DNA of 64,000 nt from Chlamydiota bacterium (lineage in GTDB: Bacteria; Auribacterota; Tritonobacteria; UBA1439): contig JAAYCL010000037.1 in the NCBI GenBank assembly GCA_012729785.1, forward strand, positions 1 through 64,000, given 5' to 3'. The notes under the pieces are model-generated. The model searched no databases. It worked only from the letters and a program-made list of their open reading frames with translations, and was not told the origin of the DNA. Positions 15,670-24,300 of this stretch are shown piece by piece (within the stretch, counting starts at the first letter, position 1; each line of letters starts with the position of its first letter). The translations under genes and the position numbers were made by a program.

Positions 15670-16602
15670 TCACCCCGTCTTCTCGCCGCAGAGCGACAGC
15701 AGCTCGTTCCACCGGCGGTCGACCTCCTCCTGCATCAGGGCGACCAGCGGCTGGTTTTCCGGCTTCATCAGGTGGCTGAACCGTTTCTGGCGCTTGATCC
15801 ACTCGGTGATCGGCAGCTTCTGCCTGGGCCGGTAGTTCAGCTTCCAGACGCCGTTCTCGACCTCGAAGAGCGGCCAGTAGCAGGTCTCGACCGCCAGTTT
15901 GCAGACATCGAGCGAGTTCTCCATCGGCACCCGCCACCCGCGGTGGCAGGAGGAGATGACGTTCATGAACTTGGGCCCCTCGATGGAGAGGGCCTTCCGC
16001 ACCTTCCCCATCAGATCCTGCCAGCGGTGCGGGGATGCCTGCGCGACGTAGGGGATCCGGTGCGCGACCATGATCTTCGTGAGGTCCTTCGGGAACTGCT
16101 TCTTTCCGGTCGACACCGCCCCCACCGGCGCGGTCGAGGTCGCCGCGCAGAACGGGGTCGAGCCGGAGCGCTGTATCCCGGTGTTCATGTACGCCTCGTT
16201 GTCGTAACAGACGTACAGCAGGTCGTGCCCCCGCTCCATCGCCCCGGAAAGGGACTGGAGGCCGATATCGTACGTCCCGCCGTCGCCGCCGAAGGCGATG
16301 AACTTGATCTTCCCGCTGATCGCGCCCCGTTTCAGGAGGGCGCGGTAGGCCGTCTCGATCCCGCTCAACGTCGCCGCCGCGTTCTCGAACGCGTTGTGCA
16401 TGAACGGCACGCGCCACGCCGTGTACGGGTAGATGCTCGTCACCACCTCCATGCAGCCGGTGGCCGAGACGCAGACGATCGGGTCCTCGGCGGCCATCAA
16501 GACGAGCTTGATCGTGATGATGCTGCCGCACCCCGCGCAGGCCCGGTGCCCGGGGCTGAGCGGAATCGTCTTCTTCGAGAGCTCCTTCAGATTGATCGCC
16601 AT
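15670..16602 (-). CDS. porB: Pyruvate:ferredoxin oxidoreductase, beta subunit
   Basis: This 310-residue thiamine-diphosphate subunit takes part in the oxidative decarboxylation of pyruvate (or a related 2-oxoacid) to acyl-CoA with ferredoxin reduction. Cluster cysteines are seen in HRACAGCGS and SATGCMEV. The TPP/Mg2+ motif is GGDGGTYDIGLQSLSGAMER, followed by YDNEAYMNTGIQRSG. Together with the alpha, gamma and delta genes upstream it makes the four-subunit heterotetramer type. Substrate specificity (pyruvate against 2-oxoisovalerate) is inferred from overall similarity and is not certain. Confidence 0.88.
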   Translation of the reverse strand: MAINLKELSKKTIPLSPGHRACAGCGSIITIKLVLMAAEDPIVCVSATGCMEVVTSIYPYTAWRVPFMHNAFENAAATLSGIETAYRALLKRGAISGKIKFIAFGGDGGTYDIGLQSLSGAMERGHDLLYVCYDNEAYMNTGIQRSGSTPFCAATSTAPVGAVSTGKKQFPKDLTKIMVAHRIPYVAQASPHRWQDLMGKVRKALSIEGPKFMNVISSCHRGWRVPMENSLDVCKLAVETCYWPLFEVENGVWKLNYRPRQKLPITEWIKRQKRFSHLMKPENQPLVALMQEEVDRRWNELLSLCGEKTG

Positions 16603-16634
16603 GTCGGTTCCCGTGCGCGGGCCTGAAGGCCCGC

Positions 16635-17786
16635 CTACTCCCTCACCCCGAGATGCACCGGGCCGGCGCCGGTGAGATCGAACGCCGCCCGCGCGAGATC
16701 GGGGCTCAAATCCCTCCCGCCGAGGCCGTAGATGCAGTTGACGACCTCCGCGGAGCTTTTCCCGTAGAGGGCGGCCTTCACCTCCGCCCCGAGCGGGCCG
16801 CCGACCGCGTTGAACCCCTCCGCGCGGTCGAGCACCACGATCCTCTTCGCCCGGCCGATCGCCGCGGCGATCTCGTCCGCCGGGAACGGCCGGAACATCC
16901 GGAGCTTGAGGACCCCGACCTTCCGGCCCTCCGCCCTGAGCGTGTCCGCGACCGCCTTCATCGTGCCCGCGGCGGAACCGAGGCAGACGGCGACCGTCTC
17001 GGCGTCCCCCGTCCGGTGCGCGTCGAAGAATCCGTACTCCCGCCCGGTGAGGGCGCCGTACTCCCTGCCGACCGCCCGCACCACCTCCTTGGCCCGCACC
17101 ATCGCGTCGGCCTGCTGCTTCTTGTGCTCGAAGTAGTAATCCTGGAGATCGAGCGGACCGTAGGTGACGGGGTGGGCGACGTCGAGCAGCGGGTGGAGCG
17201 GCTTCCGCTTTCCGATGAAGCGCCGCGCCTCAGCGTCCTCGACGATCTCCAGACGCTCGATGGTGTGGCTGATGATGAAGCCGTCGTAGGTCGGCATCAC
17301 CGGCAGCAGGACATCCGGGTGCTCCGCGATGCGCACCGCCTGGAGGATATTGTCGTACGCCTCCTGCGGGTTCTCGCCGTAGAGCTGTATCCAGCCGCTG
17401 TCGCGGCACCCCATCGTGTCGCTGTGGTCGCAGTGGATGTTGATCGGGCCGCTCAAGGCGCGGTTGACCACGGTCATCACGACGGGGAGGCGGAGCGAGG
17501 CGGCGACGTAGACGATCTCCCACATCAGGGCGAGGCCGTTGGCGCTCGTGGCGGTCATCACCCGCGCCCCGGCCGCGCAGGCGCCGACGGCGGCGCTCAT
17601 CGCGCTGTGCTCGGACTCGACCAGGATCATCTCCGTCTTCACGAGCCCGTCGGCGACGAACTCCGTGAACCGGTGCATCAGCTCGGTCTGCGGCGTGATC
17701 GGATAGGCGGGGACCACGTCCGGGTCGACCTGGCGCATCGCCTCCGCGGCGGCCTCGTTCCCTGTCAGCGCAACGATCTTGTTCAT
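16635..17786 (-). CDS. porA: Pyruvate:ferredoxin oxidoreductase, alpha subunit
   Basis: This 383-residue subunit holds the pyrimidine-binding part of the TPP fold. AYPITPQTELMHRFTEF (residues about 27-43) and ESEHSAMSAAVGACAAGARV (about 56-75) are the family blocks, with TSANGLALMWEIVY after them. The C-terminal half has the transketolase-C-like domain (GKVGVLKLRMFRPFP-type block: VGVLKLRMFRPFPADEI). The start at 17786 lies 5 bp after the porD stop codon, so the order is C-D-A-B. Confidence 0.9.
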   Translation of the reverse strand: MNKIVALTGNEAAAEAMRQVDPDVVPAYPITPQTELMHRFTEFVADGLVKTEMILVESEHSAMSAAVGACAAGARVMTATSANGLALMWEIVYVAASLRLPVVMTVVNRALSGPINIHCDHSDTMGCRDSGWIQLYGENPQEAYDNILQAVRIAEHPDVLLPVMPTYDGFIISHTIERLEIVEDAEARRFIGKRKPLHPLLDVAHPVTYGPLDLQDYYFEHKKQQADAMVRAKEVVRAVGREYGALTGREYGFFDAHRTGDAETVAVCLGSAAGTMKAVADTLRAEGRKVGVLKLRMFRPFPADEIAAAIGRAKRIVVLDRAEGFNAVGGPLGAEVKAALYGKSSAEVVNCIYGLGGRDLSPDLARAAFDLTGAGPVHLGVRE

Positions 17787-17791
17787 CCGCC

Positions 17792-18127
17792 TCACGCCTT
17801 CTTCTTCGAGCCGAAACGCCCCTTGGCGTCCGCCGGGCCGGCGCCCTCGGTCTCGAGCACCATCTCGATCGCCTTCACCGGGCAGATGTGCGCGCAGATG
17901 CCGCAGCCCTTGCAATGGTCGTAGTCGTAGCCGGCCATCGTCCCCTCTTCGACGTCGATGCAGCAGTCGGGGCAGAGGAGCCAGCACTGGAGGCAGTCGA
18001 TGCATTTGCCCTTGTCGACGCGGGGACGGTACGTCCTCCAGCCGCCGGTCACGTACTTGACCGCGTTCCCGGCCTCCAGGATGAGCCCGCCCGGCGGAAG
18101 CTCCCGGGACCCCTTCTCGTCAGCCAT
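17792..18127 (-). CDS. porD: Pyruvate:ferredoxin oxidoreductase, delta (ferredoxin-like) subunit
   Basis: This 111-residue subunit binds two [4Fe-4S] clusters and passes electrons to ferredoxin. The two cluster motifs are KCIDCLQCWLLCPDCC (about 42-57) and HCKGCGICAHICPVKAI (about 72-88). The first has the usual C-x2-C-x2-C-x3-CP. It overlaps the end of porC by 8 bp. Confidence 0.92.
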   Translation of the reverse strand: MADEKGSRELPPGGLILEAGNAVKYVTGGWRTYRPRVDKGKCIDCLQCWLLCPDCCIDVEEGTMAGYDYDHCKGCGICAHICPVKAIEMVLETEGAGPADAKGRFGSKKKA

Positions 18128-18686
18128 CGCACTTCACCTCGGCATAGGCGCGCCGTATCGCCCGCAGGTTGCCGTCGATCGTCTTTTGATCGAACTTGCG
18201 CGAGAACTCGCGCGTGACCCCCGCGATGAGCTCCTCGACGCCGAGGACCCCGGTCACCTTGAGGAGCGCCCCGACCATCGGCATGTTCGGTATCGGACGC
18301 CCGATCTCGTCGAGGGCGATCGTGGTGGCGTCGACCGTCCAGATCCTGCCCCGGCAGAGGCCGGCGAACGCGGAGGCGTTGTTTTTGGTATTGATGATCA
18401 CCGACCCGCCCTCGGCGAGCCCCTCGCAGACGTCCTCGGGGCCGATCAGACTCTCGTCCAGGACGAGGATCACGGTGGGGTGGTAGATGGAGCAGTGCTC
18501 GCGGATCTTGTCGGAGCTGATCCGGGTGAACCCCTTCATCGGGGCGCCGGAACGCTCCGGGCCGTACTCGGGGAACCCCTGCCCGTACTTGCCGCTGTGG
18601 ATGGCGACGACCGCGACGAACTCGCAGGCGGTCTTCACCCCCTGCCCCCCGCGTCCGTGCCACCTGATTTCAGTCAGCGTGCCCAT
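18120..18686 (-). CDS. porC: Pyruvate:ferredoxin oxidoreductase, gamma subunit
   Basis: This 188-residue subunit binds CoA-related chemistry in the complex. The family opening IRWHGRGGQGVKTACEF and YGPERSGAPMKGFTRIS are intact, and the end has KTIDGNLRAIRRAYAEVK. The start may be ATG 18686 or GTG 18689. Neither has a Shine-Dalgarno, and the -10 box ends 6 nt before the GTG, so a leaderless message beginning near 18689 is expected. It is the first gene of the por operon (C-D-A-B and the small HicB-like gene). Confidence 0.88.
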   Translation of the reverse strand: MGTLTEIRWHGRGGQGVKTACEFVAVVAIHSGKYGQGFPEYGPERSGAPMKGFTRISSDKIREHCSIYHPTVILVLDESLIGPEDVCEGLAEGGSVIINTKNNASAFAGLCRGRIWTVDATTIALDEIGRPIPNMPMVGALLKVTGVLGVEELIAGVTREFSRKFDQKTIDGNLRAIRRAYAEVKCDG

Positions 18687-18695
18687 CACGGGTGC

Positions 18696-18724
18696 ATGGT
18701 AGCACAGGGCATGGGCGAAGGCAA
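18696..18724 (-). promoter_or_regulatory. Promoter of the por operon, leaderless type
   Basis: On the minus strand TTGCCT (18724-18719), a 17-bp spacer and TACCAT (18701-18696) end 6 nt before GTG 18689. Confidence 0.7.
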
Positions 18725-18789
18725 ATCGAAATAGCGTCTGGGTCCTCTTTTCACCCGCGTCGCGCGCCCCTGTCCGCGAACGATTCGCG

Positions 18790-18817
18790 TTGATTCTCCC
18801 CTCCGAACGGGTATAAT
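18790..18817 (+). promoter_or_regulatory. Promoter of the polyprenyl glycosyltransferase gene
   Basis: TTGATT (18790-18795), a 16-bp spacer and a perfect TATAAT (18812-18817) predict a start near 18824. An ATG at 18816 inside the -10 box cannot be used, so the start at 18846 is right. Confidence 0.8.
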
Positions 18818-18845
18818 GTCACATTGCACGGTGCGAAAGGCGGCC

Positions 18846-19805
18846 ATGGACGAACGGCAAGAAACAATCTCCCTCTCGGTGGTGGTCCCGCTCTACGACG
18901 AGGGCGCGAACGTCGTGCGGTTCTACGACCGCCTCAAGCCGGTCCTCGACAAGATCGGGCGCTCCCACGAGATCCTGATGATCGACGACGGCTCGAAGGA
19001 CGACACCTTCGCGCGGCTCAAGGAGCTCTGCGGCCGCGACCCGCATTTGCGGGCGATCCGGTTCCGCCGCAACTTCGGCCAGACCGCCGCGATGGCCGCC
19101 GGGATCGACCACGCGCGCGGGGACGTCATCGTGACGATGGACGGCGACCTCCAGAACGACCCTCGCGACATACCGATGCTGCTCGAGGGGATCGACCAGG
19201 GGTACGACGTGGTGAGCGGCTGGCGGGCGGACCGGAAGGAATCGTTCCTCTTGCGCCGCCTCCCCTCCATGGTCGCCAACCGGCTCATCTCCGCCGTCTG
19301 CGGCTGCCGCCTCCACGACTACGGCTGCACCCTGAAGGCGTACCGGCGCGAGCTGATCACGGCGATCGGGCTCTACGGGGACTCGCACCGTTTCATCCCC
19401 GCCCTCGCCACCGGTATGGGCGCCGCCGTGGCGGAGGTGAAGGTCCGCCACTACCCCCGCACGCGGGGGCAGTCCAAATACGGGCTGAACCGCACCTTCC
19501 GCGTCATCCTCGACCTCCTGACCGTGAAGTTCTTCTTGAGCTTCGCCACACGGCCGATGCGCATCTTCGGCTCCCTCGGCTTCCTGGCGTCGTTCGTCGG
19601 CTCCGTGCTCCTTCTCCACCTCTCCTATGTCAAACTCGTGCTGCGGCACGGCATCGGGGGCCGCCCGCTCCTGATCGTGGCGATGCTGCTCCTCCTCGGC
19701 GGGCTCCAGTTCATCACGATGGGGCTCCTCGGCGAGATGCTGACGCGGACGCACCACGAGGTGGCCAACAAGACGATCTACAAGGTCAAGGAGACGCTCA
19801 ATTGA
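18846..19805 (+). CDS. GT2 glycosyltransferase with two C-terminal membrane helices (polyprenyl-phosphate type)
   Basis: This 319-residue enzyme probably moves a sugar onto undecaprenyl phosphate. The GT-A fold is at residues about 5-230: SVVVPLYDEGANVVRFYDRL, DDGSKDDTFARL, the metal motif MDGDLQNDPRDIPM and RKESFLLRRLPS. Two transmembrane helices at about 235-300 (FGSLGFLASFVGSVLLLHLS, LLIVAMLLLLGGLQFITMGL) are typical of the ArnC/DPM1-like class. The start at 18846 is fixed by the promoter. The SGNH gene follows after 28 bp. Confidence 0.88.
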   Translation: MDERQETISLSVVVPLYDEGANVVRFYDRLKPVLDKIGRSHEILMIDDGSKDDTFARLKELCGRDPHLRAIRFRRNFGQTAAMAAGIDHARGDVIVTMDGDLQNDPRDIPMLLEGIDQGYDVVSGWRADRKESFLLRRLPSMVANRLISAVCGCRLHDYGCTLKAYRRELITAIGLYGDSHRFIPALATGMGAAVAEVKVRHYPRTRGQSKYGLNRTFRVILDLLTVKFFLSFATRPMRIFGSLGFLASFVGSVLLLHLSYVKLVLRHGIGGRPLLIVAMLLLLGGLQFITMGLLGEMLTRTHHEVANKTIYKVKETLN

Positions 19806-19833
19806 CCGGGACAGACCGGTTTTGAAGGAACGG

Positions 19834-21618
19834 ATGAGGACACGATACGGCCTGGCCGCGGCCCTCCTTTTCGCGGCGCCCCCCTCGACCTCGCCCGCCG
19901 CGGAGGCGTGGCTCGCCTACCCCGACGCCGGAACGATCGTCGCCTGCCCGGTCTCGAACGGGGAACCCGGGGCGGTCTCGATCGCGGCGCGCGCGGGGGC
20001 CTCCGGGTGCGCCCCCGCGCTCGCCCTGGGTCCCGACAACCTGCCCGCGGCGGCCTGGCTCGCGGCCGACGGCGCGGTGCTCTTCGCCCGCTTCGACGGG
20101 AGCGGCTGGTCCGCGCCGGAGACGGTGAGCCCCTCGTCGGGGCTGCACCGGGGCCTTCCCTCGATCGCGGTCGCCGGCGGCGTCGCGACGGTCGCGTGGG
20201 CGGAGGAGGCCGACGGGGGATTCGAGGACGTCTTCTACGCGGTGCGGACCGACGGGCGCTGGGGCCCGCCGCGCCGGGCGCACGCGCGGAACGGCGTGCC
20301 CGACATCCTCCCCGAGGCGCGGGCGGGAACGGACGGGACGCTCGGCCTCTCCTGGCAGTCGCTCGACGGCGATCGCTATGTCGAAAGGCGCATCGGCGCG
20401 GCGGCGCTCCCGCCGGGCGCCTCGTCGCTCGCCCCGGGCCTCCCCGGGCGGCTTCTCGACGCGGGCTTCCCGCCGGAGACCGCGCTCGCCTGGCGGGAGG
20501 CGGGCGGCATCGGCGCCTCCGGGCGCCTGAAGGACCTCGTCGACGCCGCGAGACCAACGAGAGAGGCGGCGTGCGAGGGGACGAGATCGGCGGGGGCGTT
20601 CCGCGCCGACGCCGGGACGCGCACCGTCATCGCCTTCGGCGACAGCATAACCTGGGGCAGGGGGAGCAGCACGGACGGCCCCCGCACCGGCTACCCGGCG
20701 TTCCTGAACGGCATCCTGATGTACAACTACCCGGGGCAGCAGTTCAATGTGCTCAACAAGGGCGACCCCGGCGAGCAGACGTCCGACGGCCTCAACCGCA
20801 TCGACGACGTGCTGGACGAATACCGGGCGGATTGCATACTGATCATGGAGGGGACGAACGACATCTTCCATTCTGTCGCCTCCAGGACCATCCAGCAGAA
20901 CCTGGAGAAGATGGCATCCAAGGCCCGGAAACGTGGCGTGCTCCCGGTCCTCTCCACGGTCATCCCGACGATCCCCTACGGCGACCGCCGCGAACAGTAC
21001 CAGAGCACGAAGCAGTTCTACTACGGACGGTACGTCCAGAATCTCGCCGCCAAGCTCGACCTCGCCTACGCGGACCAGTGGGCCGCCTTCGCGGACGTCC
21101 CGAACTGGGCCAAGGTCGCGATGGACCAGGCGTCGGGAAACCACCCCAACGACAACGGGTACCGGTACGCGATGGCGCCGGAGTGGTACGAAACGCTCAG
21201 GCCCGTCTTAAACGGGATCCTCCCGTTCACCCCGTATCCGCCGCGCCTGGACCTCGCCGCGGCCCCGGAGGCGGTGGCGCGAGGCTCCTCCGTGACGATC
21301 AGCTACACGTGCGCCCCGAGCAACGACCAGGTCCTGAACGGGGTGGACTGCTACGCGGCGGTGCGGACGCCGCGGGGGGCGCTGCTCTACTTCGACTCCT
21401 CGTGGGGCCTGACGCCGTCCGCGACGCCGTTCTTCCGGAAGGCGGTCCTGTCGGACGTCCCCCCCTCGGGCGTGCTCGCGAACCTCGCCATCCCGCGCAC
21501 CGCCCCGCCCGGCTCCTACACCTTCTATCTGCTCGCCGTGCGGGCCCTGCGAAACGTCGATGACCCGGGGCAATGGTCCGGCAACCTCGCGGAGACCGCC
21601 TTCAAGGTGGTCCGCTAG
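19834..21618 (+). CDS. Secreted SGNH/GDSL hydrolase with N-terminal propeller-like and C-terminal beta domains
   Basis: This 594-residue exported esterase-type protein starts at 19834 behind GAAGGA (TTG at 19822 is less likely). The signal peptide is RYGLAAALLFAAPPSTSPAA. Residues about 25-200 look like a sialidase/BNR-type beta-propeller part. The SGNH domain (about 260-470) has all blocks: FGDSITWGRG with nucleophile Ser, Gly in NKGDPGEQTSDGL, MEGTNDI with the block III Asn, and HPNDNGY with the catalytic His (Asp three before it is replaced, ASGNHPN). The C-terminal 120 residues (LDLAAAPEAVARGSSV) match the end domains of the proteins at 153-1625 and 3907-5036. The substrate is probably an acylated polysaccharide (inference). 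Confidence 0.85.
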   Translation: MRTRYGLAAALLFAAPPSTSPAAEAWLAYPDAGTIVACPVSNGEPGAVSIAARAGASGCAPALALGPDNLPAAAWLAADGAVLFARFDGSGWSAPETVSPSSGLHRGLPSIAVAGGVATVAWAEEADGGFEDVFYAVRTDGRWGPPRRAHARNGVPDILPEARAGTDGTLGLSWQSLDGDRYVERRIGAAALPPGASSLAPGLPGRLLDAGFPPETALAWREAGGIGASGRLKDLVDAARPTREAACEGTRSAGAFRADAGTRTVIAFGDSITWGRGSSTDGPRTGYPAFLNGILMYNYPGQQFNVLNKGDPGEQTSDGLNRIDDVLDEYRADCILIMEGTNDIFHSVASRTIQQNLEKMASKARKRGVLPVLSTVIPTIPYGDRREQYQSTKQFYYGRYVQNLAAKLDLAYADQWAAFADVPNWAKVAMDQASGNHPNDNGYRYAMAPEWYETLRPVLNGILPFTPYPPRLDLAAAPEAVARGSSVTISYTCAPSNDQVLNGVDCYAAVRTPRGALLYFDSSWGLTPSATPFFRKAVLSDVPPSGVLANLAIPRTAPPGSYTFYLLAVRALRNVDDPGQWSGNLAETAFKVVR

Positions 21619-21656
21619 CCGGCCGGCCGCCCGCGTCTGCCGGGGGGGGAACCTTC

Positions 21657-22805
21657 GTGCGCGTGGCACTCGATCTCCAGCCGGCCTGCCGCGAACGCAC
21701 CGGCGTCGGACAGTACGCCTGGTACCTCGCGCGGCACCTCCCGTTTCTCAGCCCGTCCGACTCGTTCGTCGGCCTCGCCTTCGGCCGGTGCGGCGGCGGG
21801 CTCGGCCTGCCGGAATCGCCGAATTTCCGTCTTGTGCGCCGCGGGCTCGTCCCGGCGCGGGGGATCAGCCTCCTCTGGAGAACCGCCGGCTGGCCGCCCG
21901 CCGACCTGTTCACGGGCCCCGTGGACCTGTTCCACTTCCCGAGCTTCGTCGCCCGCCCCCTGCGCAACGCCGCGGCGGTGGCCACGATCCACGACCTCGC
22001 CTACGCGCGAATACCCGACTGCGCGGAGCCGAAAAACGCCGCCTTCCTGAACGCGGAGGTTCCCCGCACGCTCGCGCGCATCCAGATGGCGCTGGTGGAC
22101 TCGGAGTTCACCAAGCGGGAGCTGGCGGAGGTCTACGGCTACCCGGCCGAGCGCGTGCGCGTGACGCACCTCGGCGTGGACGGGCGTTTCAGCCGCCGGC
22201 CGCCCGACGAGATCGAGGCGGCGCGGCGGCGGCACGGTCTCCCGCAGGAGTTCATCCTCTGCGTGGCGACGATCGAGCCGAGGAAGAACCTCGGGACGCT
22301 GCTGGAGGCGTACCGGCTCCTCCGGGAGGGGGGCGGGGAGGTCCCGCCGCTCGTGCTGGTGGGCGGGGACGGCTGGCGAAACGAAACCGAGAGGATCGAG
22401 CGCACGATCGCCGCGCCGGATCTGGCGGGCGCGGTGCGGCGGATCCGCTACCTCGGGCACGACGAACTCCCCGCCGTCTACTCCGCGGCCCGCCTCTTCG
22501 TCTTCCCCGCGCTCTACGAGGGGTTCGGCCTCCCGCCGCTCGAATCGATGGCGTGCGGGGTCCCGGTCGTCTGCTCTAATGCCGCGTCGCTGCCCGAGGT
22601 CGCCGGCGACGCCGCCGTCCTCGTCCCCCCGCGCGACGCCGCCGCGACGGCCGCGGCGATCCGGAGGCTGCTCGACGACGAGGGGGAACGTCGGGAACTC
22701 GTCGCGCGGGGACTCCTGCGGGCGAAACGGTTCACCTGGACCGCCACCGTCCGCGCGACGCTCGCGGCCTACCGGGACGCGCTCTCCTCGTCGCCCCCCG
22801 GCTGA
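21657..22805 (+). CDS. GT4-family glycosyltransferase
   Basis: This 382-residue GT-B enzyme starts with GTG 21657 behind GGGGGGA and lies 38 bp after the SGNH gene. The N-terminus has RTGVGQYAWYLARHLPF, the acceptor-side Gly loop. The C-terminal nucleotide-sugar domain has FILCVATIEPRKNLGTLLEA, YLGHDELPAVYSAARLFVFP and the E-x7-E motif YEGFGLPPLESMACGVPVVC. It resembles mannosyl- or rhamnosyltransferases of surface glycan clusters; the sugar cannot be told. Its end overlaps the convergent lipoprotein gene by 37 bp. Confidence 0.88.
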   Translation: MRVALDLQPACRERTGVGQYAWYLARHLPFLSPSDSFVGLAFGRCGGGLGLPESPNFRLVRRGLVPARGISLLWRTAGWPPADLFTGPVDLFHFPSFVARPLRNAAAVATIHDLAYARIPDCAEPKNAAFLNAEVPRTLARIQMALVDSEFTKRELAEVYGYPAERVRVTHLGVDGRFSRRPPDEIEAARRRHGLPQEFILCVATIEPRKNLGTLLEAYRLLREGGGEVPPLVLVGGDGWRNETERIERTIAAPDLAGAVRRIRYLGHDELPAVYSAARLFVFPALYEGFGLPPLESMACGVPVVCSNAASLPEVAGDAAVLVPPRDAAATAAAIRRLLDDEGERRELVARGLLRAKRFTWTATVRATLAAYRDALSSSPPG

Positions 22806-23284
22806 ACCGGGGTCGGCGGCACGTCGCCGAGCCGGATGACGATCTTCTCCTTCCGGTCGGGGACGAGGAAGGTGATCGCCGTCTTCCCGCCGTCCGCCAG
22901 ATCCACCGTCTTCTCCAGCCGGTGGTCGAACAGGTGCCCGCCGGACGCCGTGCGCCTCTCCCACGCCCCGTTCCTGAACGCCATCCCCTCGATGAGGATG
23001 CGCCGCGGGCCCGGGGCCACGCGGATGCGCAGCGTCTTCGTGCGATACCGGTCTGCCGCGTCGCTCTCCCCCGCGGAAACGCCGTCGACGGAGACCGCGA
23101 GTTTCGTCTCGAGCGGCGGCAGTTCGTCCTCCCCTGCGCGGACGTCGCGGTAGCTGATGGTCACCTCCCCCCCGGGCGGGAGCGGCGCGTGGAGAAGGGC
23201 GCAGGAGGGCAGGAGGAGACAGAGGCCGAGGACGACGGTCCGCATGCCGGATGAGACGGCGAAACCCCGCAGGCGCTGCTTCAT
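22769..23284 (-). CDS. Small lipoprotein of unknown function
   Basis: This 171-residue protein has a lipoprotein signal (VVLGLCLLLPSCALL, Cys at about 28). The rest is beta-rich with an alternating charged pattern (RIRVAPGPRRILIEGMAF, KTAITFLVPDRKEKIVIRLG), like small PEGA- or DUF-type envelope modules. The start at 23284 is chosen because AGGAGGA lies 6 nt before it; ATG 23290 would leave no spacing. No function is known. Confidence 0.65.
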   Translation of the reverse strand: MKQRLRGFAVSSGMRTVVLGLCLLLPSCALLHAPLPPGGEVTISYRDVRAGEDELPPLETKLAVSVDGVSAGESDAADRYRTKTLRIRVAPGPRRILIEGMAFRNGAWERRTASGGHLFDHRLEKTVDLADGGKTAITFLVPDRKEKIVIRLGDVPPTPVQPGGDEESASR

Positions 23285-23423
23285 CTTCATTCCTCCTTCG
23301 GCGTGCCTGTTCGTGCGTTCGCGGCGAGATGACTATTTTACCGCCGCCCGGCGGAAATCCCCAGCGGTATTTCGGGGAAATCACCGCCCCGCCGCGACGC
23401 GGCCCGCATCGACGGCCGCTGCC

Positions 23424-23452
23424 TTGACATCACCGTCGCGCTCTGACATACT
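23424..23452 (+). promoter_or_regulatory. Strong sigma70-type promoter of the glycan island
   Basis: A perfect TTGACA (23424-23429), a 17-bp spacer and CATACT preceded by TGA (23447-23452) lie 45 nt before the wzm start. It is the best consensus promoter found in the window. Confidence 0.85.
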
Positions 23453-23496
23453 CGTGTCCCTGTTCTGAACCGCCCGCGAGGCGGGATAGACCCGAT

Positions 23497-24294
23497 ATGC
23501 GCAGCAGCCGCGCCAGGTACTTCGAGCTCGTCAAGGTGCTCGGCTTCACCGACTTCAAACTCAGGTTCAGCACCTCGATCCTGGGTTACCTCTGGTCGGT
23601 CTTGAAGCCGCTGGGCATCTTCTCCGTCCTGTACCTCGTCTTCGGCAGGATGCTGCGATTCAGCGACGTCCCGCACTACCGCGACCGGCTCCTCCTCGGC
23701 ATCTTCATCTGGGGGTACTTTGCCGAGGCGAGCACGGCCGGGATCCAGTCGCTCCTGGGCAAGTCCCATATCATCAGCAAGATATACTTCCCGCGGTCGA
23801 TCGCCGTCGTCGGCGCCTCGATCAACTACCTCCTCACCTTCGGGATCAATCTGTGCATCGTGGCGGCGTTCTTTTTCATCGACGGCGTGGGGTTCAGCCG
23901 CTACGCCCTGCTCTTCCCGTTGTACGTCGCGGAGCTTTACCTCATCGTGCTCGGGATCTCGTTCCTCCTGAGCGTGGCGTACCTCAGGTTCAGGGATCTG
24001 GCGGAGATCTGGACGATCCTCATCACGGCCGGTTTCTACGCGACGCCGATCCTCTGGCCGATCGAGCAGATCGCCGACCCCCGCTACCGGAAGCTCCTCT
24101 ACCTCAACCCGATGACGTTCATCGTGGAGTACTCGAGGCGCGTCTTGATCGAGGGGCGGATCGCCGACGACACCGGGAGCGTGCGGACGTTCCTGGCGGG
24201 CAACGCGGTCATCTTCGCCGTGAGTCTGCTGCTGTTCGTCGCGGGCTTCATCGTCTTCCGCCGCGTGTCGCCGCGCGCCGCCGAGTATATCTGA
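23497..24294 (+). CDS. wzm: O-antigen ABC transporter, permease subunit
   Basis: This 265-residue inner-membrane protein exports undecaprenyl-linked polysaccharide together with the ATPase encoded next. It has about six hydrophobic segments typical of ABC-2 permeases (LGYLWSVLKPLGIFSVLYLV, LLTFGINLCIVAAFFFI, LIVLGISFLLSVAYL) and the conserved YATPILWPIEQI block followed by NPMTFIVEYSR. wzt begins 6 bp after its stop codon. Confidence 0.93.
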   Translation: MRSSRARYFELVKVLGFTDFKLRFSTSILGYLWSVLKPLGIFSVLYLVFGRMLRFSDVPHYRDRLLLGIFIWGYFAEASTAGIQSLLGKSHIISKIYFPRSIAVVGASINYLLTFGINLCIVAAFFFIDGVGFSRYALLFPLYVAELYLIVLGISFLLSVAYLRFRDLAEIWTILITAGFYATPILWPIEQIADPRYRKLLYLNPMTFIVEYSRRVLIEGRIADDTGSVRTFLAGNAVIFAVSLLLFVAGFIVFRRVSPRAAEYI

Positions 24295-24300
24295 GGCCGC